Of a stretch of DNA of 64,000 bases, positions 24,407 to 35,121 are shown piece by piece. The notes under the pieces were generated by a model that had not been told where the DNA came from, did not search any database, and saw only the letters and a list, made by a program, of their open reading frames with translations. The stretch is taken from the NCBI GenBank assembly GCA_027382625.1, contig JAJKFJ010022668.1, forward strand, positions 1-64,000. The letters are read 5' to 3'. Both the position numbers and the translations under genes were made by a program. Positions within the stretch are counted from its first letter, which is position 1; every line of letters starts with the position of its first letter. This DNA comes from Tetmemena sp. SeJ-2015 (lineage: Eukaryota; Ciliophora; Spirotrichea; Sporadotrichida; Oxytrichidae).

Positions 24407-24639
24407 AATCTGTTCAGCTGATTTTTTGGCTCCCATGAATTAATTAATAATAAAAGCGTTGCTCCAACTTCAATAATTTGTAATTATATATTTTTATACA
24501 TTTTATAATTAACTGAGATAGATTGATAATTAATTTAATAAATTTTAAAAGCAGGTTGGCTTAAATGAGGAAACAACTTTTTCTAATTAACTAATTCATG
24601 TGAAAAGATAGAGCTAACGACAGCCTGTACTATTTAATA

Positions 24640-26130
24640 ATTATTAATTTGAGCCTTCTTCGCCTGGAAGTGTAGAGTCTCTGGCCCAAGAGTCTCTTCG
24701 AAGGTAATAACATTCTTAGTATTGCTCACATAGATTTTTGTAGTATGAAAACAAACCAGAGTAATAGCCTGTTTAAGAGAAAGAAGTCGAACATGAGTGG
24801 GGGCGCAAGTCCTCGGGGCATTATTTCGCAATTCGGTCAGTTGCAGACAAGCTTTCTCAAGCCTCTCATGAAGAACAAAGCTTTCAATTATTGTCATAAT
24901 TAATCTTTATGATATTAAAAGTAATGGAGGATATATTTGAGAAGACATAGAAGCAGCTGCAAATCAAAATGTAAGCTTAAAAAGGATTAAATTCGACATA
25001 GAGATCACAACAAGTAAACTCTCAAACATCTTGTCGAAATAAGCAACTCACTCACGCATTTTTCAAAGCAGCAGAAGAGGAAACTCAAGTAACAATTTAT
25101 CATTCAATTAAAATGTGTAGAGTGCAGTAGAAAAATTAAGTCATCACTAAACAAATTAATCAATATTTTTAACTAAAGCGAAAGGTGGATAACTTGGAAT
25201 AAACCTCAAAGGTGCTGTTAATATAAGACCTCTAGTTGCTGATTAAGGTCAAAAGAGCGTAGTCAAAAAGCAAGTGTATTTAAAACTTAATTGATTTAAA
25301 ATTTTGCTTAAAAACTATTCTTCAGGTTTTTATTTGATGTGTTGCTAGGCAGGCCTTTGAATACCCCATTCTTGTAAGCCAGATCTCTGATTGGTGAATC
25401 CCCAGGAGTAGCTTACGATAAGGGAGGGATTGTGATAAACAAGGGAGCAGGTGGACGAGTTTTAGGGCAATAATTTGATTGGAAGATTAGCTGTAGCACA
25501 TTGACAAGAAACCCACCCCTGACCAGCAGCTATGCTTATTTAACTTATTATGAGCAAACAAAAGGTCCAAAGTTGCGAACCCCTAATTAAGACTTGAAAA
25601 CAGATTTGTCAAAAGACAAGGAAAAACCAGAGTCCATTTAGCAGAAAATGCAGGCTGAAATACTTCCAAACTATATAAAGGTGTTCTTTGGCAAGAAACA
25701 GAAGAATATCATGCTCCAGGAAATGGTAGACGAGAAAAAACTCAATCAGAGCTTCAGAGCAAAGAAGCCAATCAACATGTGGGATGAGGCAATCATTGGA
25801 AGCACACACACATTAAATACCAGTTTTATTTAAGCTATGTGAGTAAGGATAACTCTAGGTCTACTGCCAATTAATTTCTTCTGAGCTTGGGCTTCATAAC
25901 TCCCAAGTAAAAAGAGAATTCAAATTTAAATGATTAAGAATGTATCTTTATAATATGAGAAGAAAAGGAACTTGCATTAAAGAGAATGCAATATTTTCCT
26001 GAATCAGTCAATCGATTCATCACTAAAGATCCTCAATGACTAAGTGAATTAAGTCTACAAGAAGCAGTGCGCTAAAATACTTAAAGATGAAACTGAAACT
26101 GAAATTTAATAAGAGAGACTGTATTAGTGA
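24640..26130 (+). CDS. Unrecognised Gln-rich protein, several exons
   Basis: Block 1 (from about 24640) reads SPGSVESLAQESLRR and MEDIFEKTQKQLQIKMQ from 24924. Block 2 (to about 25290) reads NSSNNLSFNQNVQSAVEK and KGGQLGINLKGAVNIRPL. Block 3 (25340-25842) is a 160-residue open stretch with RSLIGESPGVAYDKGGIV, SYAYLTYYEQTKGPKLRT and KVFFGKKQKNIMLQEMVD. Block 4 (about 25930-26130) reads NIFLNQSIDSSLKIL and ends at TGA 26128-26130. TAA/TAG are Gln throughout. A candidate very short intron (GTGAGTAAGG...CTCTAG) follows 25839. No domain recognised. The minus-strand ORF at 24634-24897 is a shadow. Confidence 0.5.
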
Positions 26131-26957
26131 TTATATTTTATGGTCAAAATGAGAACGTCCTTAGAGGCCAAAATGGCCAAATAAAAATTAAGATTTTTAC
26201 CTTCAATTTCTTAGGTAATTTATATTTCAATTTTTTAAAAAGTCATTTATTAGTTATTTATGAAATTTTTTTGGAATTCTTTAAACATTTAATAATTTAA
26301 ATGAGTAAAATGATTCAAAATAGTGGAAGTGTTCTGCAATTATTTCCAGAAGTCAAACTATTCAATTAAAGCTTGTATCTTTATAAATAATTAGAGAGAC
26401 CTTTCTTTTTTAAAGTCAGAGTAGAAGCAAATATGCAATAGATGAAATTATCTTGCTTTGAACTTACTGCATATTCTAAGAAATAATCAAAATTTTCTTG
26501 TTGAAGGACGTAATAACTGCAATATTAAAATCGATGGCTTACTTTATATAGCTCTATTTGTGGCTTATATTGTAGATTTGCTGGTACTGCAAGTATCTGC
26601 CTAAATTCCCTATATATTTAAACTATTATTTAATGTTAATTTGACTTGAAACATATTTGAGTAATTTAAAAATAAATCATAATTTGACCTCAGGAAATTT
26701 CGAAGGCAAAAATCTTAATTTGCTTTTCCATTTGGCTTATATGGACGATTTTGGGCTATTTTGACATAAAGGGGGGGAGTGCACTCCGTCCCCCGAAATT
26801 TAAATTAAAGAGAGCAGCTTATTGTGATTAGATAATTTTGGGTATGAAATGTATGAAGATTAAAAGAAGAGCAGGCTTTTTGAATGGCTCAAGAATTATA
26901 AAATTATGATGTGGCATATATTTAGGTTTGAATTGCTTAATACGCGTAAGAGGATGT
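26131..26957. other. Intergenic region with one G/C palindrome
   Basis: No conserved coding block seen. The only non-AT structure is the palindrome at 26771-26794. Confidence 0.5.
26771..26794. repeat. GC-rich palindrome
   Basis: GGAGTGCACTCC (26776-26787) is a perfect 12-mer palindrome, flanked by GGGGG on the left and, after GT, CCCCC on the right, giving a ~24 nt hairpin in otherwise AT-rich DNA. It recalls the G-run/C-run ends of the foldback element at 1921 but shares no further sequence. Confidence 0.7.
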
Positions 26958-27421
26958 GAATCTTCTCCCCTAGAAGAATAATATAAATTTTAATTAAGAG
27001 CGGTGTCAATGGTGCAAGTAATTTCAACGATCAAGAGAGCGTCGACAGTTTCATGTTTGAAGAGTCAATAGAGGAGGAGGATGATAATGAAATTATTTAT
27101 TTTCTTATTGAATTTTGTGGCTTAATGAAAGCGACAACGATGATGAGATTAGGCTTCCAAAGTCTTCAGAGCAAGCAACAAAAGACATTTAAAGTCCAAG
27201 CAGGCAAAGCAGTGGCGGATAAAATAGTTCACAGCATAGCCAAAGTTCACTTCAAAAACTTGCCAGAAGAAGCAAGCAAGTCAATCTTGCCAAGGATTAC
27301 TTCAAGAGAGACATCAAAAGTTATCAATAGATTCAATTTATCATTTCTTCATTTAAACATTTCAGAGATTCGAAAACAAAGACATGAATCATTTTCCAGT
27401 CCCAGCAATAGAAGAAAGTGA
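26958..27421 (+). CDS. Unrecognised small acidic/basic protein
   Basis: One frame is open from the TGA just before 26958 to TGA 27419-27421. The clear part is MFEESIEEEDDNEI from 27053, with an acidic start, a central Gln/Lys-rich segment (LQSKQQKTFKVQAGKAV), and a basic end (EIRKQRHESFSSPSNRRK). The upstream in-frame part (SGVNGASNFNDQESVDSF) looks coding, so exon 1 or the start may lie further left. No family recognised. Confidence 0.5.
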
Positions 27422-28241
27422 GGACTTAACAATATTTTTCGCTTATATTTCTTTAATTTAAATTAATTTCCTACTTATACTTGAACGGTATTACTAATTA
27501 AAGAGATTTGAGAGTGTATTAATACTTGAGTAATTTATGCAAGCTTTTGCTTTAGAAGATAGGTTATAAATATATATTACTATTTATAGAAGAGAACTTA
27601 TTGGATATATGAAATAGTTTAATTTAACTAAAATGGATAAAAGAGGTTGCAGTTAAACTATCTCAAATTTAGATAATTCTTACACTTTAAAAACAGTTTA
27701 AACCTCTTTTACTTCATTGAAATTGTTGGAAGAAGCGTTAATCTCAGAATTATAATCAATAAAATGTTTAATGATGATTACGATAATGATAATGAGTGCG
27801 TCATATCTCTTTTCTCAGAAGTGCTATGGAAAAAAGGTAGCAGATGGGGGTGAATTATATTTATTTAACTGTCTCGAATTTGTAACCCCTAATTATTATT
27901 TTAATCTGTCATCTATATTAGATAAATTCTCATTTATTTTGTAGCTTGAGAATTTTGAAAGTGAGATAGTGACTCCCCAGGGTGCGACCCAGAGGAGAAA
28001 TTATAATTAAAATGTGAGCTCTTAAAGCGGCGAATAACTCATTTAGTCTTAATCCCTAATAAATGGTTCGAAGTCGCTAGTTAAATCTATATAAGTGCAC
28101 TCTGGCTAGTTTAGGCTGTTAATTTGAAATGATAATTATATATTCGAATTTAATATGTTAGATTACTATAATCTCATTAATTGCGAGGGTGTCCTCAATA
28201 TATCTTGTAGTTCTTAGTAAATATTTTTAAACATTTTTCTC
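27422..28241. other. Intergenic region between convergent genes, no gene seen
   Basis: Lies between the 3' ends of the small plus-strand gene and the minus-strand cyclin. No motif identified. Confidence 0.5.
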
Positions 28242-30303
28242 TCATGAATTAAATCCAATACAATATAACAACTAAGATTATTTGTGTAAGAATTGAGGGT
28301 AGCTCTTTTCTAAGTTTTTGAGATTATTCTCTTTAAAGGAGATTATGTATTTAATTGTTGTAGCTTGCAGCTCGCTCAAATCGAACTTGCTTTGGTGAAT
28401 GTAAGTGTGCTTGAAGTAGCGAGTGAGCTGCCGCAGAGAGTGGTAGTTCGAGAAGTTTTCATGTTCCTGGGGAGACTTTATCTCCTTTTTATTGCGTTTT
28501 GAAATCTACCGGGCGTAAAATTTCTTCAAGAACTTATCAAATTATTAAATAATATAATTAGCTTTAAGAGAAAAAGAAAATAGGTGAAAATAATCCATAT
28601 TATATTTAAACTTGAAGGAAATGTAAACTATGACGATGGCCATTTCTGTGACCTGGGATCTAGATAAATCGTAATAGTGGAGACTCAGTTGACCAGCAAA
28701 TTGAATGTAATCCAAAATGTACTCTGTGTCTCTCTGAGTTATCTTGCTCTATTTCATAATTAAATAATGTGGATACTTTAGATTAAAATAAATTCTTCAT
28801 TCTCAAAAAGGAATATAAGTTGAAATAAAATTTGAAGTCGTTGAGAGTATTCTTGAGCATGATAATTGCTTCTTCAAAGACGTTCTTCTCCATTATTTTG
28901 AATTTGAGGGTGCTGAGAATCAAGACCTCTCTCTCCAATATTTAATCTTTTTCGAATTTGTTGTGAGCCGCATCGTTTAGAATCTATTTCATATATATGG
29001 GAATCACATCTTCAAATTTCGAACTAATATGAATACAGACGAGTCTAATTAGACAAGAATTAAATAATAGTCCTACCTCGTGCAAGTCAGAAGATTAAAG
29101 TGGTTATCCCAACTCATGCTTCTTTTGGAAATATCTATCCATTAGGGATACAGCCATAAAGAAAGTCTGAGTAGAGCTTCTTTTCAACACTCGGAAGACC
29201 TGAATCATCCAGTCTACCATTTTCATTCTATTAACTGGCTTTATTTTGTGAGTCACCAAGAAGTCCTCTTTTAAAACCAAAGTTTGATCATAATCTTTTA
29301 AAACAACAAATAGCATTTAAAATTTAAGAATTGATGAAGCGGTGCTAGTTATTCGTCCTCGAATGAATCTTCTTCCTCGATTGAGTCTGAATCCGAGAAT
29401 TGATCGATCAGTTTAAGTGATCGTTTTTTGGAGTGAAGCCTTTCAGAATCGTTAATGACCTCGAGAGTAATTTACTCGAGGGTCATCGGCATACTGGAGC
29501 GCTTCCTATCTTTTTGTTTTTCTGGACTTCTAAAAAGACTGGCTTTTTTACTTTAGACAATTAGAGCAATATAATTTTAAAGAATATGTTAGACTTGGAA
29601 GTTAGAGATGTCTGAACTCTGAAACTTCTTCTTGATCATTTGCATTTTCATTTAATCAGTGACTTGGGTTTCCTTTGCTTGCTTGTAGAGTGCCTTAGAT
29701 TTGACCTCTTGCTTGAGAAACTTTGATTTTTAGAGTGTCACAGGTTTGGAAGTGGAGTTGCCCTACTCACCTCCAAAGTCTCCATCTTTACTTTAAATGA
29801 GAAGCATAGAAAAGAGTGTTACTTTATATATCAGAGCCAGACTATGTGGACTAAGCCGCTTATTGAGCAAGTAGGACCCCGTGTATTTGAGGTAGCCCGT
29901 GCTAGAAGTCTGTTGTCATTTTCTTAGATGGCATCAGGTATCTTAAACCAACACAAGCATATATCATATTCCTAATATAGAGTTGTATCTTCCTGAACTA
30001 GCTTTTGTGGATTGTAGCAGAGAAACCTGGGATTTAAAGTGAGTTATATCTGGCATGGCCGACTGAATTTGGAGGTTGGGGCTCTTCAAACTATTCGAAC
30101 TATTTTGCAAACTTAACCAACAACATAAACAATGGAGCGTGATAATAAACTTGGAATTCTTTTAGAGCCCCTTCGATTGAAGAAAGACTTGGGTTCCAAG
30201 TGTTAATCCTCTTCAGTGTGTTCTTTATGGCTAGAGTGGGATCCAAAGCTAGGCCTACTATTCGATGATTGCCGAGACCCTCCGAGAGTCTAAATAAATT
30301 CAT
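28242..30303 (-). CDS. Cyclin (A/B-like cyclin box), gene 1
   Basis: Reads right to left, start MNLFRLSEGLGNHR at 30303, stop TGA at 28244-28242. After a poorly conserved N-terminus (to ~29340, with an acidic SDSDSIEEEDSFEDE patch), the cyclin box is one open block from 29316: NRMKMVDWMIQVFRVLKR, TFFMAVSLMDRYF, then across two Gln-coded TAA codons to ISSKFEDVIPIYMKQIL and ILEREVLILSTLKFKI. A 28 nt intron (GTATCC...AAATAG, ~28747-28774) leads to the C-terminal fold (ITQRDTEYILDYIQFAGQL) and tail ENNLKNLEKSYPQFL. The VDW, DRYF and SKFED motifs are diagnostic. An N-terminal intron of ~37 nt lies near 29800. It would activate a cyclin-dependent kinase. It is divergent from a second cyclin at 31003. 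Confidence 0.85.
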
Positions 30304-31002
30304 TGCTACATTTTATATATTTTGTGAGTCCTCTTGGCGGCTGTGGCTGAGAGGCCAGGTGGTATTAAATAAATTGACTGTGCAGTGAGATTCATCAAGA
30401 GCTTATTATTAATAATTATTGGACCAACTCACTTTAAAACATCAATACTCATTTATTACTCCAACCCAGCACAGCTAATCAAAAATAATCGTTTTTATTT
30501 TCAATCAATTTAAATAAGCAAATTATAAATTAAGGGCAGATATCCTTGTTTATTTAAAGTTAGACTAAATCCGGAATTGAAGATTACTCTCTTCAAAATT
30601 AACAGTTTGATATTTAAAATATATTTCAAATTTATTTTTTACATTTATCTATGCAATAGAGTACAAATATTTATATTTTTTTTAATTAAAAATGTATATG
30701 ACGAGAATTGAGAATGATGATCTGGAATGGAAGATAATTGAATTGATATTGATGATGGGCCAAAATCAGTGTTTATCTCTATGATATTCTCCTTTATAGA
30801 GACTTTTTAATAAAAACTATCATTACTAGAGTGTAATCTCTTCCATCTAATCAGTCTTTTTTACTTATAACTTAAAAGTTTATAAACCCAAATGTAAAAA
30901 GATGCCTCTATATTTATGATAAATAGAAGTAAAGTATCTTTATTTCTTACTATGTGGGTTTAATTTAAATTAAATCAACTTTCTCTCTATAAGCTAATAA
31001 GA
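30304..31002. promoter_or_regulatory. ~700 bp divergent intergenic region between two cyclin genes
   Basis: Separates the starts of cyclin 1 (minus) and cyclin 2 (plus), so any promoters for both lie here. No specific motif can be assigned; long A/T stretches and a few GC-richer patches (about 30330-30360). Confidence 0.4.
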
Positions 31003-32776
31003 ATGAAATTGTTTAGCGGCATCGCAAACTAAAGCTAAAAAACCAGATAATCTAACCAATCCACAGCGCCCTCCCAGCAAAATAACCTCAGTCTCACTTA
31101 TTAGACAGTTGAAAGCTATGATGATCCTAAATCAATAGGCTAGCTTAAAATCACGAGCATGGGCAGCGAGCCACAGCAACCCAAAAAGCAAAACTCATTC
31201 AAAAGTATGATTAAGCAAAAGATTTCAAGAGTAGAGCACAAAACTTTCATCATCATTTAATTTGAGTGCTGACACCAAGATAAGATGAGTTCTTAACTAG
31301 AAACAACCAATAGAATTCAGTCTTACATGAGGAGAAGAGGGCATTTATTTTTATTCTCTTTTGCAGATAAATCCTTATTTAGAAGAGGAGCAAGTCCAAA
31401 CTTGGAATTTCGTCCATTTTTGGCAGCGGCAGATCGAAAAACAATCGTAGCATGTGCACTGACATTTAAATAGTTTATATTTTAATTCAGAGTCGTGCCA
31501 CCACTATTATGGCAGAGCCTGACTATGCCTCCGAAAGTTTCCTTAACAAGAAAGAAGATCATTTCTTCAGTAATAAGTATGTGTGATTGAAATTTTCATT
31601 AGAAGAGAGGCAGCTCTTTGAAAGTGGTGCTATGAATGCTATGTCTCGATAGCATCAGTCGTTCAGTGCTTAGCTATCAAGTGTTGCGAACACCAATTTA
31701 AGGACTCCGGTCAATCCTACCTAAGCCTACTTGATGTCTCTTTAGGATATAAAATATGTAGTTTGAAGATTTTTAGGCCCCTCCCAAAGTAGGAAATTTT
31801 GAGAACTTGAAGTGCCAACCAACAGCTGCGGAAAGTGGGAGCAAGGTTGTAGTGTCTCGCCATCATATTACCGGCGATAAGAACATGAGGTTCCTTGAGA
31901 AGATAAACGCTTAATTATTTATTAATGGTATTTATCTCAATGAAGTAAACGCTAAGAGCCATAACTCACATCCATAGTCATTTTCTCGGAATCTTAAAAT
32001 CCATTTTAAATTCCACTTGCATTTATTATATGGCTTAGTATAATAATCATATTCAAGATTAAGAAATGAAATTCGAAAGTTCGAAGAGGTAGCAAAGATA
32101 GAAGAAGTAAACTAAACTTGACGACATAGTTGTGGAATTAATAGGAATCTCAAAGCAAGACTAAATATAGATTTCAAGAGAATTAATAGATAAGATAACT
32201 TCCTCAAAATTAGAGTTGCTTTCCCGCTCAGCCACGCCTAAAGAAGTGGCGGAGACATATCCTACCTGCGATCTCGATATCATTGCCGCAACCAATATAA
32301 TAAGATTAAGATTTTAAATGAAGATGCGAGTATTTTTAATATCAGTTAACTGATTTTGAAGAGCAAGCAATACACTCGCTTTCATAGAAGTCTGATGATC
32401 GACTGGATGATCCAAGTTCTCAGGGTTTTCAAGACGCAGAACCCACACACCTTCTTTAATTAATCAAGACCTAAGGAAAATATATTATTTATTCTTTACT
32501 GCTTTACACATCCTTGACTCTTACTTTTCAGTGGTTCTTTAAGAGGATCACAAGAATAATCCTAAGCACCAAATAACGGAAGAATTCATTCGCCTCTCAG
32601 GGATGCTTGCAGTCTTTATTGCCTCCAAGCACGATGAGACAGTTCCCATTACCATTAGACAAATTCATAATAATACATTATGTTTTAGTATTGAGTAATG
32701 GCTATTTTTGAAATATTTGTGTCAGCTGGACATGGTAAATATCCCATCGAGGATATAAAACTAAAAGAATTAGACA
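31003..32776 (+). CDS. Cyclin gene 2, 5' part (interrupted by IESs and a transposon)
   Basis: Starts MKLFSGIANQSQ at 31003. Exons joined by inferred short introns (for example 31449-31492, GTAGCATG...TTCAG) give a long N-terminus. The cyclin box follows: RSLMIDWMIQVLRVFKT, then after excision at 32459-32498 HTFFTALHILDSYFSVVL, IASKHDETVPITIRQ, and after excision at 32665-32714 IFVSAGHGKYPIEDIKLK. This parallels cyclin 1 motif by motif (MVDWMIQVFRVLK, TFFMAVSLMDRYF, ISSKFEDVIP, AAHNKFEKDQILERE). The reading is lost at ELDI near 32776, where transposon sequence begins. The C-terminal end resumes at ~37100. Roughly 100 residues by comparison with cyclin 1 are not found in between. Confidence 0.8.
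31912..31953. other. Candidate IES, 42 bp, pointer TAAACGCT
   Basis: TAAACGCT at 31904-31911 and 31946-31953 inside cyclin 2. The insert keeps the frame (42 bp, no TGA), so coding continuity does not prove excision; the 8 bp exact repeat and local A/T richness support it. Confidence 0.5.
32459..32498. other. IES, 40 bp, pointer TTCTTTA
   Basis: TTCTTTA at 32452-32458 and 32492-32498. Excision joins HTFF to TALHILDSYF, matching TFFMAVSLMDRYF in cyclin 1 without gaps. The insert changes the frame and contains no GT donor, so it is not an intron. Confidence 0.88.
32665..32714. other. IES, 50 bp, pointer AAAT
   Basis: AAAT at 32661-32664 and 32711-32714. Excision joins TIRQI to FVSAGHGKYPIED in frame, matching the conserved cyclin helix (cyclin 1 MKQILNDAAHNKFEKD). 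50 bp is not a multiple of three. Confidence 0.8.
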
Positions 32777-32780
32777 TTCA

Positions 32781-34306
32781 TCAAAATTCATTGCATAGAG
32801 TGAAATATATTAATTCGTAAATCTATTTAATAAAATAAAGCTTCTAGTCTTTAAAGGGAGACATTTAAAAGATGGAATCTTTTAAATTTGGTTGATATAA
32901 TTATCTTAAAAGCCATTTTTAGCTTCTTAATAACATTTTTTAGTTTTTTTGGCTTTCATTATATCTCTTTTTGAGCCATACTTAGTAGCTAGTTTAATTA
33001 TATGATCTTTTTTTCAAGAAAGTGGAGGCGACTATGAGGAAGATAGAATATACATCTTGGCGTTTATCTCCACTCTCGATAAGTCTTTGATCTTTCTTGT
33101 AGATCCAGACAACTGGAGTTAGATTTTGATTGTTTAACTTTTGTCCTTGGCAAGAAGAATACATGAAGTCATGTAGGAGGACTCTATAACCATCTTTATT
33201 AATTAGTTTGAAGCTATAAGGAGTTAGATGTCGATGGACTACTCCATTTTAATGAAGCTCCTGAATTATCTAAATCATCTATCTTACTACACTAAGAAGT
33301 TGTGGTTGATCAGGCTACCCCCTTTAGAAATTGAGAGAAGGTAGTGTAGTATTTTTCATAGACAATAACTATGCCTTCCTCATTCAAGTAGGCTTGATCT
33401 ATTTTTAAAAAAGTTTCAAATCCTTTGCTTCGTAAATAGGTTTCTACTTTAAAGCTATGCCATACTTCGAAGGCAAGATCTGCATTATTTATAAGCTCAT
33501 CTTTTGTCAACTCTAAGAAATTTCCCCCTTAGCCCAGTTGTTTGGGGTTATAAACAGAGTAAACTTTCCTTATTTTATTATAAGATTTTGAATGATAGAG
33601 CTAATCTCTGGGCGTGTAATAAACGGTATTAAAAATGAGTCAAGGAGTTTCTCTGCCTCATTTAAGAGAGTTTTTTTAACTTACGTATCTTCTTTATGAG
33701 TAGTTGATTCCTACGAATACTCAACTTGATGTTAATCTTTTTCTTCCTCCTATAAAGAAGGAGAAACTAAGTCGATGATAGTATGACTTTTATAAATCGT
33801 CTCATGAGACACCTGTATTCCAAGGGAGATCTCCTCTTATGCCTATCATATAATTAAGGAATTAAATAGTTTACTAGTTAGCTGTATCCAGATTTCATTA
33901 GAGATCTCGTGGTGTGAAAGCTTAAATGATGTTTGAGCAGATCTCGACTTGCAAAAACTAAAGGAGTTCTTTTGCAAACCATGCACTAGTAAATGCCTCC
34001 TACCTTTAGCTAGGTGTATTGACCTGTAGATCTCTGATGTATGCGTAGATGTCTTTTAAGCTCGACTGTCCTGAAAATTTTACCACATAGAGAGCATTTT
34101 TATAAGATTCTTGGTAATAGAGATGAAAGTCCTCTCCTTTTACATCTCCTCTCCCTCCAAAGATCCAACCAATCCTCAAAGCCACTTTCACCTTTTTTCT
34201 TAATGCCACTTTTTTCATCAATAATTGGTCTAGTTTTATCATCATTTTATAAAGAATGATGAGAGGACTTTGAGGGAGAAGATTCAGAGAAGAGCAGCTC
34301 CTCCAT
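32781..34306 (-). pseudogene. TBE 57 kDa-type protein: two C2H2 fingers plus protein kinase-like domain
   Basis: Starts MEELLFSESSPSKSSHH at 34306. First finger KCSLCGKIFRTVELKRHLRIH spans about 34097-34035; second YQCMVCKRTPLVFASRDLL followed by KHHLSFH is near 34000-33915, in the same frame. Downstream, in shifted frames, a kinase-like domain: LGQGGNFLEL glycine loop (~33540), hinge EEGIVIVYEKYY (~33385-33350), LHQNGVVHRHLTPYSF as the catalytic loop with HRH in place of HRD (~33245-33190), LLHDFMYS in place of DFG, and RQDVYSIFLIVAS. Frames change near 33800 and 33540 and at the run of five C (33318-33322), so it is decayed or carries assembly indels. The missing catalytic Asp suggests a pseudokinase. 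Confidence 0.8.
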
Positions 34307-34414
34307 TAGCTTCGATATAAGTATGAAGCAATTAAATTTCTTATTTCATATGTACAGAGTAGAAACTTGATTAAGCTCTTAACTTTATTAAATTATTAAA
34401 GGGTTTGATTTTAT

Positions 34415-34613
34415 GTCAAGCGTATATCGAGCGTATAGTGAACGTATAGTAAGCTTTTTAGTAAAGGGGTATAGGGAGCGTATAGCGAGCGTATAGTGAG
34501 CGTATAGTGAGCGTATAGCGAGCGTATAGTAAGCGTATAGAGCGTATACTGAGCGTATATTGAGCGTATAGTGAGCGTATAGTGAGCGTATAGAGAGCGT
34601 ATAGTGAGCGTAT
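34415..34613. repeat. 11-bp tandem repeat (minisatellite), ~18 units
   Basis: Units of GAGCGTATAGT with small variants (GAGCGTATAGC, AAGCGTATAGT, GAGCGTATACT), including a few short or damaged units near 34446-34475 and 34535. It lies within the TBE-like element, between the zinc finger/kinase ORF and the small ORF. The minus-strand ORF across it is only the repeat translated. Confidence 0.95.
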
Positions 34614-34619
34614 ACAATT

Positions 34620-35121
34620 AGTTCTTAATTTAAGATAAGTAACTAGTAGCTATAACTAAAGTTCTATCCATAAGTTTAACTCATTAAAGAAGTGAGAAGT
34701 AAGACTTTTAATAAATCTACATTAAGACATAAGCTTATGTCTATAGTAACCTTCACCTATTAATTAATCATTTTTATAAAGCTCAATTTTAACTAGAGAC
34801 ATATACAAAGGCTCATTTAATAGCTGGTGATAGAGCTGTAGCTTAAAAGTAATAATTTAACTTATATTCAATAAGACTTTTTAATATTTCTTAATGAACT
34901 CAAGCTTTAGGCCATCACATAGCATAAACTAAACACATCTAATAAATGCTAGGCAGCTTGAGCACAAGTTTAGCTCTAAAGCTGATCTTTATTCTTACTT
35001 AAAATATCAATGTAATATTCATTTCCTAAATCTTATAGAGGGATTCCATCTTCCTTCTTTGAAGAAAACTAGCTTAAGATTTTTGAAAGACGTTCTTTCA
35101 GGATAGAAAGCCTTGCTTTGA
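34620..35121. other. Non-coding interior of the transposon
   Basis: AT-rich, with no conserved frame seen until the small ORF at 35122. The ORF may start earlier in another frame (open stretch near 35045-35095). Confidence 0.4.

Noticed and set aside
24634..24897. 87-codon minus-strand ORF
   Set aside because: The plus strand here has a longer Gln-rich coding frame that continues into the following block; the minus ORF has no recognisable motif.
30320..30410. tRNA-like stretch (GGCTGAGAGGCCAGG)
   Set aside because: No acceptor stem pairing or T-loop GTTCRA at the right distance; no cloverleaf can be drawn.
34041..34259. Plus-strand ORF opposite the zinc fingers
   Set aside because: The minus strand carries two C2H2 fingers in one frame; the plus ORF is its shadow.
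33310..34306. Several very short introns (18-28 nt) in the zinc finger/kinase ORF
   Set aside because: I first joined frames this way, but the two zinc fingers read through without any intron, and the frame changes fit indels (one at a C5 run) in a decayed transposon.
34411..34617. Minus-strand ORF across the tandem repeat
   Set aside because: It is only the 11 bp repeat translated (YTLTIRS units); no other sign of a gene.
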